From contig CAZKBY010000185.1 in assembly GCA_964550915.1 (NCBI GenBank), forward strand, positions 1 to 5,333: 5,333 nt of DNA, given 5' to 3'. Below the pieces are notes generated by a model. The model saw only the letters and a program-made list of their open reading frames with translations. It did no database searches and was not told where the DNA came from. Positions 1 through 5,333 of this stretch are shown here, one piece after another. The position numbers and the translations under genes were made by a program. Each line of letters opens with the position of its first letter. Position 1 is the first letter of the stretch. The DNA comes from JARYMI01 sp964550915 (lineage in GTDB: Bacteria; Acidobacteriota; Aminicenantia; Aminicenantales; UBA8522).

Positions 1-1259
1 AAGCCGAGAGCAAAGCGGGGATTCTCGGGAATCTCGACATCCGGGATCTCCCGGTCGGCCAAAGGCACCATTTTTCCTGAATCCGTATGATAGACCGCCA
101 AATAGGTCTTATCTTTGAGCTGAGACCAGTATTTTTTCTGGTGAGGGATGATCCGCGGGTCGTTCCAGTGCCAGACATCGACCTCCCTTTTTTCAAGAAT
201 CCGGTCAATGTTTACAAGGTCAACGTCCAGGGCCTCCTTAGTTTCTTTCTCGGCCTCCCGCTTGAGGTCGAACATTTCTTTTGGTTCTGTCCCGAAAAAG
301 ACGCGCCGGCCGTCTTTTGACCAGACAAGCATATTTTTTGAGGGAATGACCCAATCCGTGGGCATTTTTTCGGCCGCCACAGCCAGTAGGGATTTTCCTG
401 TTCTGGCGTCCCAGAACCAAAGAGAAGCTGGTTCTGCGTTCCCCTTCTCGTCAGCTAAAGCCGCCAGGAACGCCAGCCTGCCTCCTTCTTTTGGCCAGGC
501 AAGCTGGCTGTAAATCCCCCGCTCGGCCTTGACAATGGTCAGCGCGGGAGTTCCGTCCTTGCTCAAATCAAGACAGAAAAGCCCGTTCCCTTTTCCTTCC
601 GGTTCGGCCACAGAATAGACCAAGTACTTTCCGGCCTCATTAAAGGAAAAAGAGAGGACATTTAAAAGCCGGGTCTCCTTTCCTGAGGAAAGATGCCTAA
701 GGACAAGCGTCGTTCCGACCTCTTTTAATTTTGGCTTCTGCTTTTCCTTTTCGGCCTCGCTTTCGTCTTTCTTTTCTTCTTTCTTCTCCTCATCTTTGAA
801 CAACTGATAAGCCAGCCAGGCGGAGTCTCCAGAGAATGAGAATTTCTCCACCTTTTCAAATGTCTCAATCTTTCCACTCATCAAATCAAGGAGGGCAAGG
901 CCGGGCTTGGGTTTTTCTTTTCCTGCCTTCTCCAGGTCTGCGGCACTTGGCTTGACCACAGCTGCAACCCAGCAGGAATCAGGAGAGAATTGAGGCTTGC
1001 TGCCACGCCCAATCGTGAATGTTTGGTCTTTCTCGGTGCTTTTGACCAGGACCTCTCCGTCGCCCCTATCGGGCTGAGCTGCGCAGGCGATCCAGAGGCC
1101 GTTTTCCGAGATCACGGGGTCGGCAATGCTCCTGAATTTCATCATGTCCTGGAAAGTGATTGCTTTTTTCTCCTGCGGAGCCGCGCTGCTCGGCCAGGAG
1201 ATCATCATCAAAAAGGCCAGAGTAAAAACGAAGGCTTTGCTCAATTTCTTAGGTTGCAT
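1..1259 (-). CDS. Exported S9-family (prolyl oligopeptidase-like) peptidase, N-terminal part, cut by the left window edge
   Basis: An open frame runs without a stop from the ATG at 1259-1257 to the left edge, giving 419 residues of a longer protein. Residues 1-27 form a signal peptide: Lys-rich start (MQPKKLSK), hydrophobic core AFVFTLAFLMMI, then WPSSAA before a likely cleavage site, so the protein should act outside the cytoplasm. The rest looks like the beta-propeller domain of S9 serine peptidases: repeated blade-like phrases (SENGLWIAC, SPDSCWVAAV, SGDSAWLAYQ, NEAGKYLVYS, SKDGRRVFFG) and the phrase DVWHWNDPRIIPHQ near residues 359-373, typical of this family. A very Lys/Glu-rich loop lies at about residues 152-180. 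The Ser-Asp-His catalytic domain would lie beyond the window, so activity cannot be judged. The start is well supported: GGAGG sits 7 nt upstream and the signal peptide begins directly. It is divergent from the M48 gene at 1374. The family call is from motif recognition; the exact substrate is unknown. Confidence 0.85.
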   Translation of the reverse strand, partial: MQPKKLSKAFVFTLAFLMMISWPSSAAPQEKKAITFQDMMKFRSIADPVISENGLWIACAAQPDRGDGEVLVKSTEKDQTFTIGRGSKPQFSPDSCWVAAVVKPSAADLEKAGKEKPKPGLALLDLMSGKIETFEKVEKFSFSGDSAWLAYQLFKDEEKKEEKKDESEAEKEKQKPKLKEVGTTLVLRHLSSGKETRLLNVLSFSFNEAGKYLVYSVAEPEGKGNGLFCLDLSKDGTPALTIVKAERGIYSQLAWPKEGGRLAFLAALADEKGNAEPASLWFWDARTGKSLLAVAAEKMPTDWVIPSKNMLVWSKDGRRVFFGTEPKEMFDLKREAEKETKEALDVDLVNIDRILEKREVDVWHWNDPRIIPHQKKYWSQLKDKTYLAVYHTDSGKMVPLADREIPDVEIPENPRFALG

Positions 1260-1266
1260 GGAAGAA

Positions 1267-1271
1267 CCTCC
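1267..1271 (-). promoter_or_regulatory. Strong ribosome binding site of the S9 peptidase gene
   Basis: The plus-strand bases cctcc read GGAGG on the minus strand, a full core Shine-Dalgarno match 7 nt before the ATG at 1259. This fixes the start of the S9 peptidase. Confidence 0.85.
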
Positions 1272-1295
1272 GAATGATGCTAACTTTAAGGGTGC

Positions 1296-1324
1296 TATAT
1301 AACACACGACGTTACGGAAGGCAA
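1296..1324 (-). promoter_or_regulatory. Candidate sigma70-type promoter for the S9 peptidase gene
   Basis: On the minus strand a -35-like TTGCCT (1324-1319; 4 of 6 consensus bases) is followed after 17 nt by a -10-like TATATA (1301-1296; 4 of 6). Transcription would start near 1289 and leave a leader of about 30 nt that includes the GGAGG ribosome site. The boxes are moderate matches found by eye; no operator palindrome was seen in the 114-bp divergent gap. Confidence 0.4.
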
Positions 1325-1333
1325 ATTCATTAT

Positions 1334-1362
1334 TTGACGCTCATTAGGTTTTTTTGTAGGAT
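1334..1362 (+). promoter_or_regulatory. Candidate sigma70-type promoter for the M48 peptidase gene
   Basis: TTGACG (1334-1339; 5 of 6 consensus bases) is followed after exactly 17 nt by TAGGAT (1357-1362; 4 of 6). The expected transcription start is near 1369, only about 5 nt before the ATG at 1374, so the mRNA would be almost leaderless. The GGAG at 1368-1371 lies only 2 nt from the ATG, too close for a normal Shine-Dalgarno site, which fits weak or leaderless initiation. Prediction by eye. Confidence 0.4.
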
Positions 1363-1373
1363 GAGCCGGAGCG

Positions 1374-3092
1374 ATGGGTAAAAAGATTCCTCGCGATTTC
1401 TACGAAATCCAGAGAACGCAGTGGAAAAAAATCACCTTTATCCTGACCATCTTGGTGCTTTTTTATTTTGCGGCGATTGGCCTTATCACACTCGCTGCGC
1501 TGGTCAGCGTCGGGCTTTTCAGCGTCAACCTCTTGGTCTGGTCCGGTTCCTTTCTATGGAAATGGCTGGTGGCTGTCCTAGCGGTCGCTTCGATCGTCGC
1601 TTTTTTCCATTTTTGTGAGGCGCGCCGGACAGGGGGACTGTATATTCTTAAGCGGCTCGGTGCAGCGCCCCCAGACCTCTCTGACCGTTACCACCAGCAG
1701 TTTGCCAACACCGTCGAGGAAATGAGGATTGCTTCCGGGCTTCCTCAAGTCAAGCCTTATGTTCTGCCGCAGTTTGCCCTTAATTCCATGGCCCTTATCG
1801 AACCGGACGGGACTCCCTGCGTTGTCGTCACCGAAGGACTGCTGGCTGACTCGACGCGTGACGAGCTCCAGGCCGTGGCCGCTCATGAGCTTGCTCATAT
1901 CTCCCGGGGCGACGCTTTTTACGTCACTCTCGTCTGTTCCCTTGGCAACTTCCTTGAGAAATTGAGAGAGTCCTTGGAGCCAGAAGATGTGCCCCCGCAA
2001 GAGAGGGCGGAGAACGGCAGAGGTGGGGCACCGCCCGTCCTTATCTACCTGACGGTCGTCACGACGTCCATCTTGATGCGCTTATTTTGTGCTCTCCTCT
2101 CCAGGGAACGGGAAACTCTGGCTGATGCAGCGGCTGTTGAGATCAGCAGACATCCTGTTGGCTTGGCGAGATTGCTTTATAAGGCCCATCTCAAGAGCTC
2201 GCTCATTGGCGATTTCGGTCTCACCTATAGCCCTCTTTTCATCGTTGCCCCCCAGTTGACGGGAGAGTCAGACGGATTTTTTAGCCGCCTTTTTAACTCC
2301 CATCCGCCGCTCATGAAAAGAATAAAGCTCTTGGCGCAACAAGCAGGATTGGAGCCTGCTCATGTCATCCAGCAAGTATGGGAAGACCAGAAGCTTAGAG
2401 GGGAAGCCAGAACCAGACTTCCATCATTTGCAGAATCGAGGGGCAGCGGCGGAGAAGAAAAGGCAGAGATGGAATCCCCATCCGAGCAAGGGAAAACCTG
2501 GTTTATCCAGGACTCCAAGGGAAAATGGCAGGGTCCGTTTGACCTCGAGGAACTTCTCTTCCTCCCTTATTTTACCTCCCTCAGGCTTACCAAGTGCATT
2601 CCGGCAAACTTGACAGGCCAGGCCAGGGAATTCCCTCAAATCAGGCTGGCCCTGGAAAGGCTGAGGAAGAAGAAGCCGGTTGATCTGTCGAAAAAAGACC
2701 GTTGTCCCCGTTGCCGAGTGCCACTCAGCGATAATTATTATGAATGCGTTGAAATCAAAACCTGTTCTCGTTGCGGCGGCAAACTGGTGGATTCAGCCAG
2801 GATGGAGCGGATCCTGCTGCGCCGGGAGTTCGACTTTTCTCAAACTCTGATCGAGAAGGCCAGGGCTTTCAGGGAGCAGTTCCTTCTTAACCCTGTGAAA
2901 CAGCAGAGGGAAAAAGAAAAAGAGGCCCGGCGGTACGCCTGCCCTGATTGCGGGTACCGGATGCTGCCGCGGCCTTACAACTATCAGTATTTTATCCCCG
3001 TGGACAAGTGCCTGGCTTGCGGCATGATCTGGTTTGACGCCGACGAGCTGGAAATCCTCCAGGTTCTAATCGAGAAGAAAATCCAATCATAA
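1374..3092 (+). CDS. Membrane M48-family zinc metallopeptidase with GYF-like segment and two C-terminal zinc ribbons
   Basis: The 572-residue protein is a likely membrane-bound zinc endopeptidase of the M48 (Ste24/HtpX-like) family. Two hydrophobic segments lie at residues 20-50 and 62-81, and another at about 221-242. The zinc-binding motif HELAH is at 171-175 inside AVAAHELAHISRGD; the third ligand is probably Glu247 in SRERETLAD, with the family Asp251. NSHPPLMKRI at 308-317 matches the conserved HPP element after the active site. After a Glu/Lys-rich linker (about 350-372), residues 376-412 (WFIQDSKGKWQGPFDLEEL and following) resemble a GYF_2 domain. Two zf-TFIIB-like ribbons follow: Cys444/447/464/467 and Cys523/526/546/549, separated by a charged helix. 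HtpX-type enzymes usually have about 280-300 residues, so roughly half of this protein is extra. The start is bounded by an in-frame TGA at 1362-1364, making ATG 1374 the first ATG. Substrate is unknown; the tail suggests protein binding or quality control (inference). Confidence 0.88.
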   Translation: MGKKIPRDFYEIQRTQWKKITFILTILVLFYFAAIGLITLAALVSVGLFSVNLLVWSGSFLWKWLVAVLAVASIVAFFHFCEARRTGGLYILKRLGAAPPDLSDRYHQQFANTVEEMRIASGLPQVKPYVLPQFALNSMALIEPDGTPCVVVTEGLLADSTRDELQAVAAHELAHISRGDAFYVTLVCSLGNFLEKLRESLEPEDVPPQERAENGRGGAPPVLIYLTVVTTSILMRLFCALLSRERETLADAAAVEISRHPVGLARLLYKAHLKSSLIGDFGLTYSPLFIVAPQLTGESDGFFSRLFNSHPPLMKRIKLLAQQAGLEPAHVIQQVWEDQKLRGEARTRLPSFAESRGSGGEEKAEMESPSEQGKTWFIQDSKGKWQGPFDLEELLFLPYFTSLRLTKCIPANLTGQAREFPQIRLALERLRKKKPVDLSKKDRCPRCRVPLSDNYYECVEIKTCSRCGGKLVDSARMERILLRREFDFSQTLIEKARAFREQFLLNPVKQQREKEKEARRYACPDCGYRMLPRPYNYQYFIPVDKCLACGMIWFDADELEILQVLIEKKIQS

Positions 3093-3244
3093 TCGACTGT
3101 GCTGGATTAGGGCCTAGAGAAGTAGTAAAATTAATATTGATAAATTAATAAAACGGTGCGCAGACTACTCAATGGGAAGATTTAGAACCTCGGAAAGTCT
3201 TAGTTAATGCAACACCAACATTGAAACGTGTATGGCGAATGGAA
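3093..3244 (+). other. AT-rich junction upstream of the methyltransferase, with an in-frame open extension
   Basis: This 152-bp gap marks a change in composition, from the GC-richer M48 gene to an AT-rich tract (3121-3152) and then the methyltransferase. No convincing hairpin terminator or sigma70 promoter was found; there is only a weak AT repeat, TTAAT (3131-3135) with ATTAA (3144-3148). From 3152, just after an in-frame TAA at 3149-3151, the frame of the methyltransferase stays open, reading phrases such as TQWEDLEPRKVLVNATPTLK, but with no ATG or GTG before the TTG at 3221. A CTAG tetranucleotide lies at 3114-3117. The stretch may be the decayed 5' side of an acquired segment (inference). 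Confidence 0.5.
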
Positions 3245-4534
3245 ATGAAGACGCATCATAAGATCATCATTGGTGATTCGAGGTGGATGAAAGAGGTCCC
3301 AAATGAATCAATTCACCTGATTATCACTTCTCCGCCTTATTGGCAATTGAAAGATTATGGAGATGGGAAGCAAATAGGATTCAATGATACTTATGAGGAA
3401 TATATCAACAATCTTAATTTAGTTTGGAACGAATGTCAGAGAGTTTTGCACAAAGGCTGTCGTTTAAGTGTTAACATCGGTGACCAATTTGCTCGGTCAG
3501 TCTATTATGGAAGATACAAGGTCATACCGATAAGAACGGAGATAATCAAGTTTTGCGAAAGCGCTGGCTTTGATTACATGGGTTCCATTATCTGGCAGAA
3601 GGTGACGACTTGTCATACGACCGGTGGAGCGACAGTGATGGGTTCTTATCCCTACCCACGAAGTGGAGTCATTAAGCTGGATTATGAATTTATTCTGGTT
3701 CTTAAAAAACATGGCACCCCTCCGTCCGTTGGTAGTGAGATAAAAGAACAGTCCAAATTAACAGACGAAGAATGGAATCAATATTTTACAGGACATTGGA
3801 ATTTCCCTGGCGAAAAACAGGACAAACATTTAGCAATGTTCCCCGAAGAATTACCAAGACGGCTTATTAAAATGTTTAGTTTTGTTGGAGATACGGTGCT
3901 CGATCCCTTCTTGGGAAGTGGAACGACTTCCCTAGCGGCAAAAAAATTGAATAGAAATTCTGTTGGATACGAAATTAACGAGCATTTTCTTCCCGTTATA
4001 AAGGAGAAACTGGGATTAAAGCAAGAATCGATTTTTCAAGATGCTACGTTCGAGATAGTCAAACAGGAATCTTTAATAGTGGACTTTGAAGAAAGAATTA
4101 AGAGACTCCCCTATATTTTTGTGGATCCTATAAAATTCGATAAAAAAATTGACCCTAAGAAATTGAGATTTGGTTCAAGAATAGATAATTCGCTTTCTGA
4201 AAGAGAAAAATATTATACAGTAAAAGAGATAGTCTCTCCAGAGGTTCTAATTTTAAATAATGGATTAAAAATTAGGCTGATAGGAATTAAAGAGAAGCCT
4301 GGAATGAGTGAAGAAGCAATCAGATTTTTAAGAGAAAGAACGCAGGGACAAAAGGTCTTTATAAGGTTTGACAATCTTAAACATGACGATAAAAATAACT
4401 TGCTTTGTTATCTCTATTTATGGAATAAAACGTTCTTAAATGCCCATTTGGTTAAAAACGGATTGGCCGATGTAGATACGTCTTTTGATTACAGGTACAA
4501 GTCCAAATTTATGGCCAAGAGGGTAGCAATATAA
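3245..4534 (+). CDS. Beta-class DNA methyltransferase (probably N4-cytosine, possibly CTAG-specific) with C-terminal SNase-like domain
   Basis: This 429-residue protein should transfer a methyl group from S-adenosylmethionine to a base in a specific DNA site. Motif IV, TSPPYW, is at residues 28-33 and the AdoMet motif I region, DPFLGSGTT, at 220-228 after GHWNFPGEKQDKHLAMFPEE. The IV-before-I order is the beta class; SPPY favours N4-methylcytosine over N6-methyladenine (DPPY). Residues about 320-415 look like a staphylococcal nuclease (SNase) domain: NNGLKIRLIGI, then a segment ending LCYLYLWNKTFLNAHLVKNG. By my alignment the SNase catalytic Asp40, Glu43 and Arg87 positions hold Lys349, Pro352 and Asn385, and only the Arg35 equivalent (Arg344) remains, so it is probably inactive and serves DNA or protein binding. 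The start is uncertain: ATG 3245 is preferred because MKTHHKIIIGDS begins the family core; ATG 3239 or TTG 3221 (437 residues) are alternatives, none with a good ribosome site. It overlaps the next gene by 1 nt. CTAG specificity is inferred from resemblance to M.MthZI/M.MjaI-type partners. Confidence 0.85.
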   Translation: MKTHHKIIIGDSRWMKEVPNESIHLIITSPPYWQLKDYGDGKQIGFNDTYEEYINNLNLVWNECQRVLHKGCRLSVNIGDQFARSVYYGRYKVIPIRTEIIKFCESAGFDYMGSIIWQKVTTCHTTGGATVMGSYPYPRSGVIKLDYEFILVLKKHGTPPSVGSEIKEQSKLTDEEWNQYFTGHWNFPGEKQDKHLAMFPEELPRRLIKMFSFVGDTVLDPFLGSGTTSLAAKKLNRNSVGYEINEHFLPVIKEKLGLKQESIFQDATFEIVKQESLIVDFEERIKRLPYIFVDPIKFDKKIDPKKLRFGSRIDNSLSEREKYYTVKEIVSPEVLILNNGLKIRLIGIKEKPGMSEEAIRFLRERTQGQKVFIRFDNLKHDDKNNLLCYLYLWNKTFLNAHLVKNGLADVDTSFDYRYKSKFMAKRVAI

Positions 4535-4542
4535 TGGCCAAG
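4511..4542 (+). repeat. Short direct repeat across the methyltransferase end and next gene start
   Basis: The 9-bp word ATGGCCAAG occurs at 4511-4519 and again at 4534-4542. Both copies are read as Met-Ala-Lys, the first near the end of the methyltransferase and the second as the first three codons of the small gene, although the two genes are in different frames (23-bp offset). It may be a micro-duplication that shaped the gene overlap, or chance. Confidence 0.35.
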
Positions 4543-4824
4543 GAATGGATTTTAAATCAAGCAAATATGAGGTGGCAGTTTAACAGACCCAGGAATGTCG
4601 GGAAAGTTTCAGAAGAGATAAGAAAATGTGCGCCAAAATCGTTGCGGGATTGGGAGGGCTACTATTATCGAAAAATCTATCCAAGAGAACATTTAGAGCA
4701 GTTAGGCCGGAAACTATACATAAAAATTAGCGAGGTATGTCACGCCGAAATCGAGAGCACATCAGAACAAGATTGTATAGATTTTGTTATCAATCTCGTG
4801 ATTAAAAGGTTGGAAAAAACATAA
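4534..4824 (+). CDS. Short protein resembling the N-terminal part of MjaI-type restriction endonuclease, probably truncated
   Basis: The 96-residue product starts at the ATG in TAATG, where the A is the last base of the methyltransferase stop, so translation is likely coupled; GAGGG at 4519-4523 is a weak ribosome site. The sequence (KEWILNQANMRWQFNRP, then VGKVSEEIRKCAPKS, LGRKLYIKISEV and DFVINLVIKR) is one I associate with the N-terminal portion of MjaI-family type II restriction enzymes, which cut CTAG and are encoded beside an N4-cytosine methyltransferase. That match is from memory. Those enzymes are about twice this length, and no PD-(D/E)XK nuclease core is visible here: the frame ends at TAA 4822-4824 with LEKT, and the other two plus frames to 4865 give no recognisable continuation. 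The gene shares the AT-rich composition of its partner. Most likely it is a 3'-deleted, inactive nuclease remnant; alternatively it is a small complete helper protein of unknown role. Confidence 0.6.
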   Translation: MAKEWILNQANMRWQFNRPRNVGKVSEEIRKCAPKSLRDWEGYYYRKIYPREHLEQLGRKLYIKISEVCHAEIESTSEQDCIDFVINLVIKRLEKT

Positions 4825-4864
4825 AATTCCCTAAGTTTGATCGCAAAGAGAGGTTCGCAAGTCT
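4825..4864. other. Convergent intergenic spacer
   Basis: This 40-bp gap lies between the stop codons of the small plus-strand gene and the minus-strand helical protein. It holds a direct repeat of TCGCAA but no hairpin followed by a T run on either strand, so I cannot call a terminator. If the nuclease gene was truncated, the deletion endpoint lies here or just before, in about 4805-4864. Confidence 0.4.
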
Positions 4865-5333
4865 TCAATCGAAAATCTTTTCCAGGTTTTGATAGCAGGT
4901 GTGGACTTTCTCGACGGCTTTCTCGATGGCGTCTGCGTTCCCTGACTTGACTACTTCGGCTAAGACTCTGGAGGATTCATAGAGTTCAGCGGCAGACTGG
5001 CTGAATTGTTCCGTTCTTGATTCCAATCGCTTGGGCAGAACGGTTTTATTGATCGCTTCGGCCTTAAGCAGCATCTCTTCGCTTGCTGATTTGACGCTCT
5101 CATAATCCTTGTCAGGGAGATACTTGTGGTAGACCACATAGAGAAGCTTATGGAAAGCCTCGACTTCCTTGAGCACCGGCCGGATGATCCTGACCATCAT
5201 CTCGTACTTAGTATGGAGGAGCTCGGCGGCGTTAAGAAGGGTCTCGTCATCTGTTCCTGAGGCGGCGGCAACGTAACCATCCACCACATTCTTGAACTCT
5301 TCCAGCCCCTGCCTCCACTTTTCTTCTTTGTCC
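4865..5333 (-). CDS. Helical protein of unknown function with an internal duplication, cut by the right window edge
   Basis: The frame is open from the right edge (first visible residues DKEEKWRQGLEEFKN) to the TGA at 4867-4865, giving 155 C-terminal residues; a GTG at 5287-5285 could mimic a start, but coding clearly continues upstream of it, so the true start is outside the window. Composition is Glu/Lys/Ala/Leu-rich with almost no Pro or Gly, predicting a helical bundle. Two stretches match each other: SGTDDETLLNAAELLHTKYE and SGNADAIEKAVEKVHTCYQN, sharing SG, A-x-E and the HTxY motif, about 105 residues apart. There is no CxxCH heme site and no membrane segment in the visible part. I do not recognise the family; a periplasmic or lipoprotein location is possible but the N-terminus is not visible. 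It converges with the small gene at 4534 and matches the GC-richer composition of the left flank. Confidence 0.75.
   Translation of the reverse strand, partial: DKEEKWRQGLEEFKNVVDGYVAAASGTDDETLLNAAELLHTKYEMMVRIIRPVLKEVEAFHKLLYVVYHKYLPDKDYESVKSASEEMLLKAEAINKTVLPKRLESRTEQFSQSAAELYESSRVLAEVVKSGNADAIEKAVEKVHTCYQNLEKIFD

Larger units (their letters stand above)
3093..4864. other. Probable acquired restriction-modification cassette
   Basis: The segment between the M48 gene stop and the stop of the convergent minus-strand gene is clearly more AT-rich than both flanks and carries only a methyltransferase and a tightly overlapping small gene. R-M modules commonly move between genomes in this form. 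No integrase, transposase, tRNA, terminal inverted repeat or convincing target-site duplication is visible, so the mechanism of entry is unknown. Both flanking genes have intact 3' ends, so the cassette sits in what would have been an intergenic gap. The exact boundaries are approximate. Confidence 0.5.

Noticed and set aside
87..513. Plus-strand open frames opposite the S9 peptidase gene
   Set aside because: They are antisense to a continuous 419-codon frame with signal peptide and ribosome site, and show no recognisable domain.
1361..1381. A six-codon open frame (MSRSDG) overlapping the M48 start, possible regulatory leader peptide
   Set aside because: Its ATG overlaps the predicted -10 box, so it would not be on the main transcript, and it has no good ribosome site; likely chance.
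1578..2000. 140-codon minus-strand frame within the M48 gene
   Set aside because: It lies opposite the M48 catalytic region with its HELAH motif and reads as low-meaning antisense sequence.
3126..3165. Promoter for the methyltransferase from TAAAAT (3126-3131) or TTGATA (3137-3142)
   Set aside because: Neither has a matching partner box at 16-18 nt spacing; the AT-rich tract makes single boxes uninformative.
3091..4872. AATCGA at 3091-3096 and 4867-4872 as a possible target-site duplication flanking the R-M module
   Set aside because: Only 6 bp, each partly within or beside the stop codon of the flanking gene, and no terminal inverted repeats or transposase accompany it; expected often by chance.
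4806..4893. Frameshifted continuation of the nuclease-like gene in another plus frame after the A run at 4812-4817
   Set aside because: The alternative frame gives about 28 residues that resemble nothing in the expected nuclease core and runs antisense into the intact helical-protein gene.
4865..5287. A complete 140-residue gene starting at the GTG at 5287
   Set aside because: The frame stays open to the window edge with the same coding character and no ribosome site precedes the GTG, so the gene is more likely partial.

Overview
The window holds three flanking bacterial genes of ordinary composition and, between them, an AT-rich two-gene module that looks like a restriction-modification (R-M) cassette with a shortened nuclease partner. 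The flanking genes have many GC-rich stretches (positions 1621-1680 are 65% G+C by hand count), while parts of the module fall to 25% G+C (4201-4260). A secreted S9-type peptidase with an export signal points to a bacterium with a cell envelope of the Gram-negative kind. The style of the genes (S9 peptidase with a Lys/Glu-rich propeller loop, M48 peptidase with zinc-ribbon tail) would suit an Acidobacteriota/Aminicenantia-like lineage, but this is a low-confidence impression and no marker gene is present to prove it.

Layout. 1-1259 (minus): N-terminal 419 residues of an exported S9 prolyl-oligopeptidase-family protein; its catalytic domain lies off the left edge. 1260-1373: divergent promoter region with one sigma70-like promoter per strand. 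1374-3092 (plus): a 572-residue membrane M48 metallopeptidase with a GYF-like segment and two four-cysteine zinc ribbons. 3093-3244: AT-rich junction with a short open frame running into the next gene. 3245-4534 (plus): a beta-class DNA methyltransferase, probably N4-cytosine, with a staphylococcal-nuclease-like C-terminal domain that seems to lack catalytic residues. 4534-4824 (plus): a 96-residue protein that resembles the N-terminal part of MjaI-type (CTAG) restriction enzymes and overlaps the methyltransferase stop by one base. 4825-4864: short convergent spacer. 4865-5333 (minus): C-terminal 155 residues of an all-helical protein with an internal duplication, open at the right edge.

How it fits together. 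The peptidase genes at 1-1259 and 1374-3092 are divergently transcribed and may share only an intergenic control region. The methyltransferase and the small gene form a translationally coupled pair. If the small protein is a truncated nuclease, the cassette now acts as an orphan methyltransferase; if it is complete, it would be an unusually small partner. Assignment of the pair to the CTAG-specific MjaI/MthZI group rests on sequence recognition alone and was not tested by a search.
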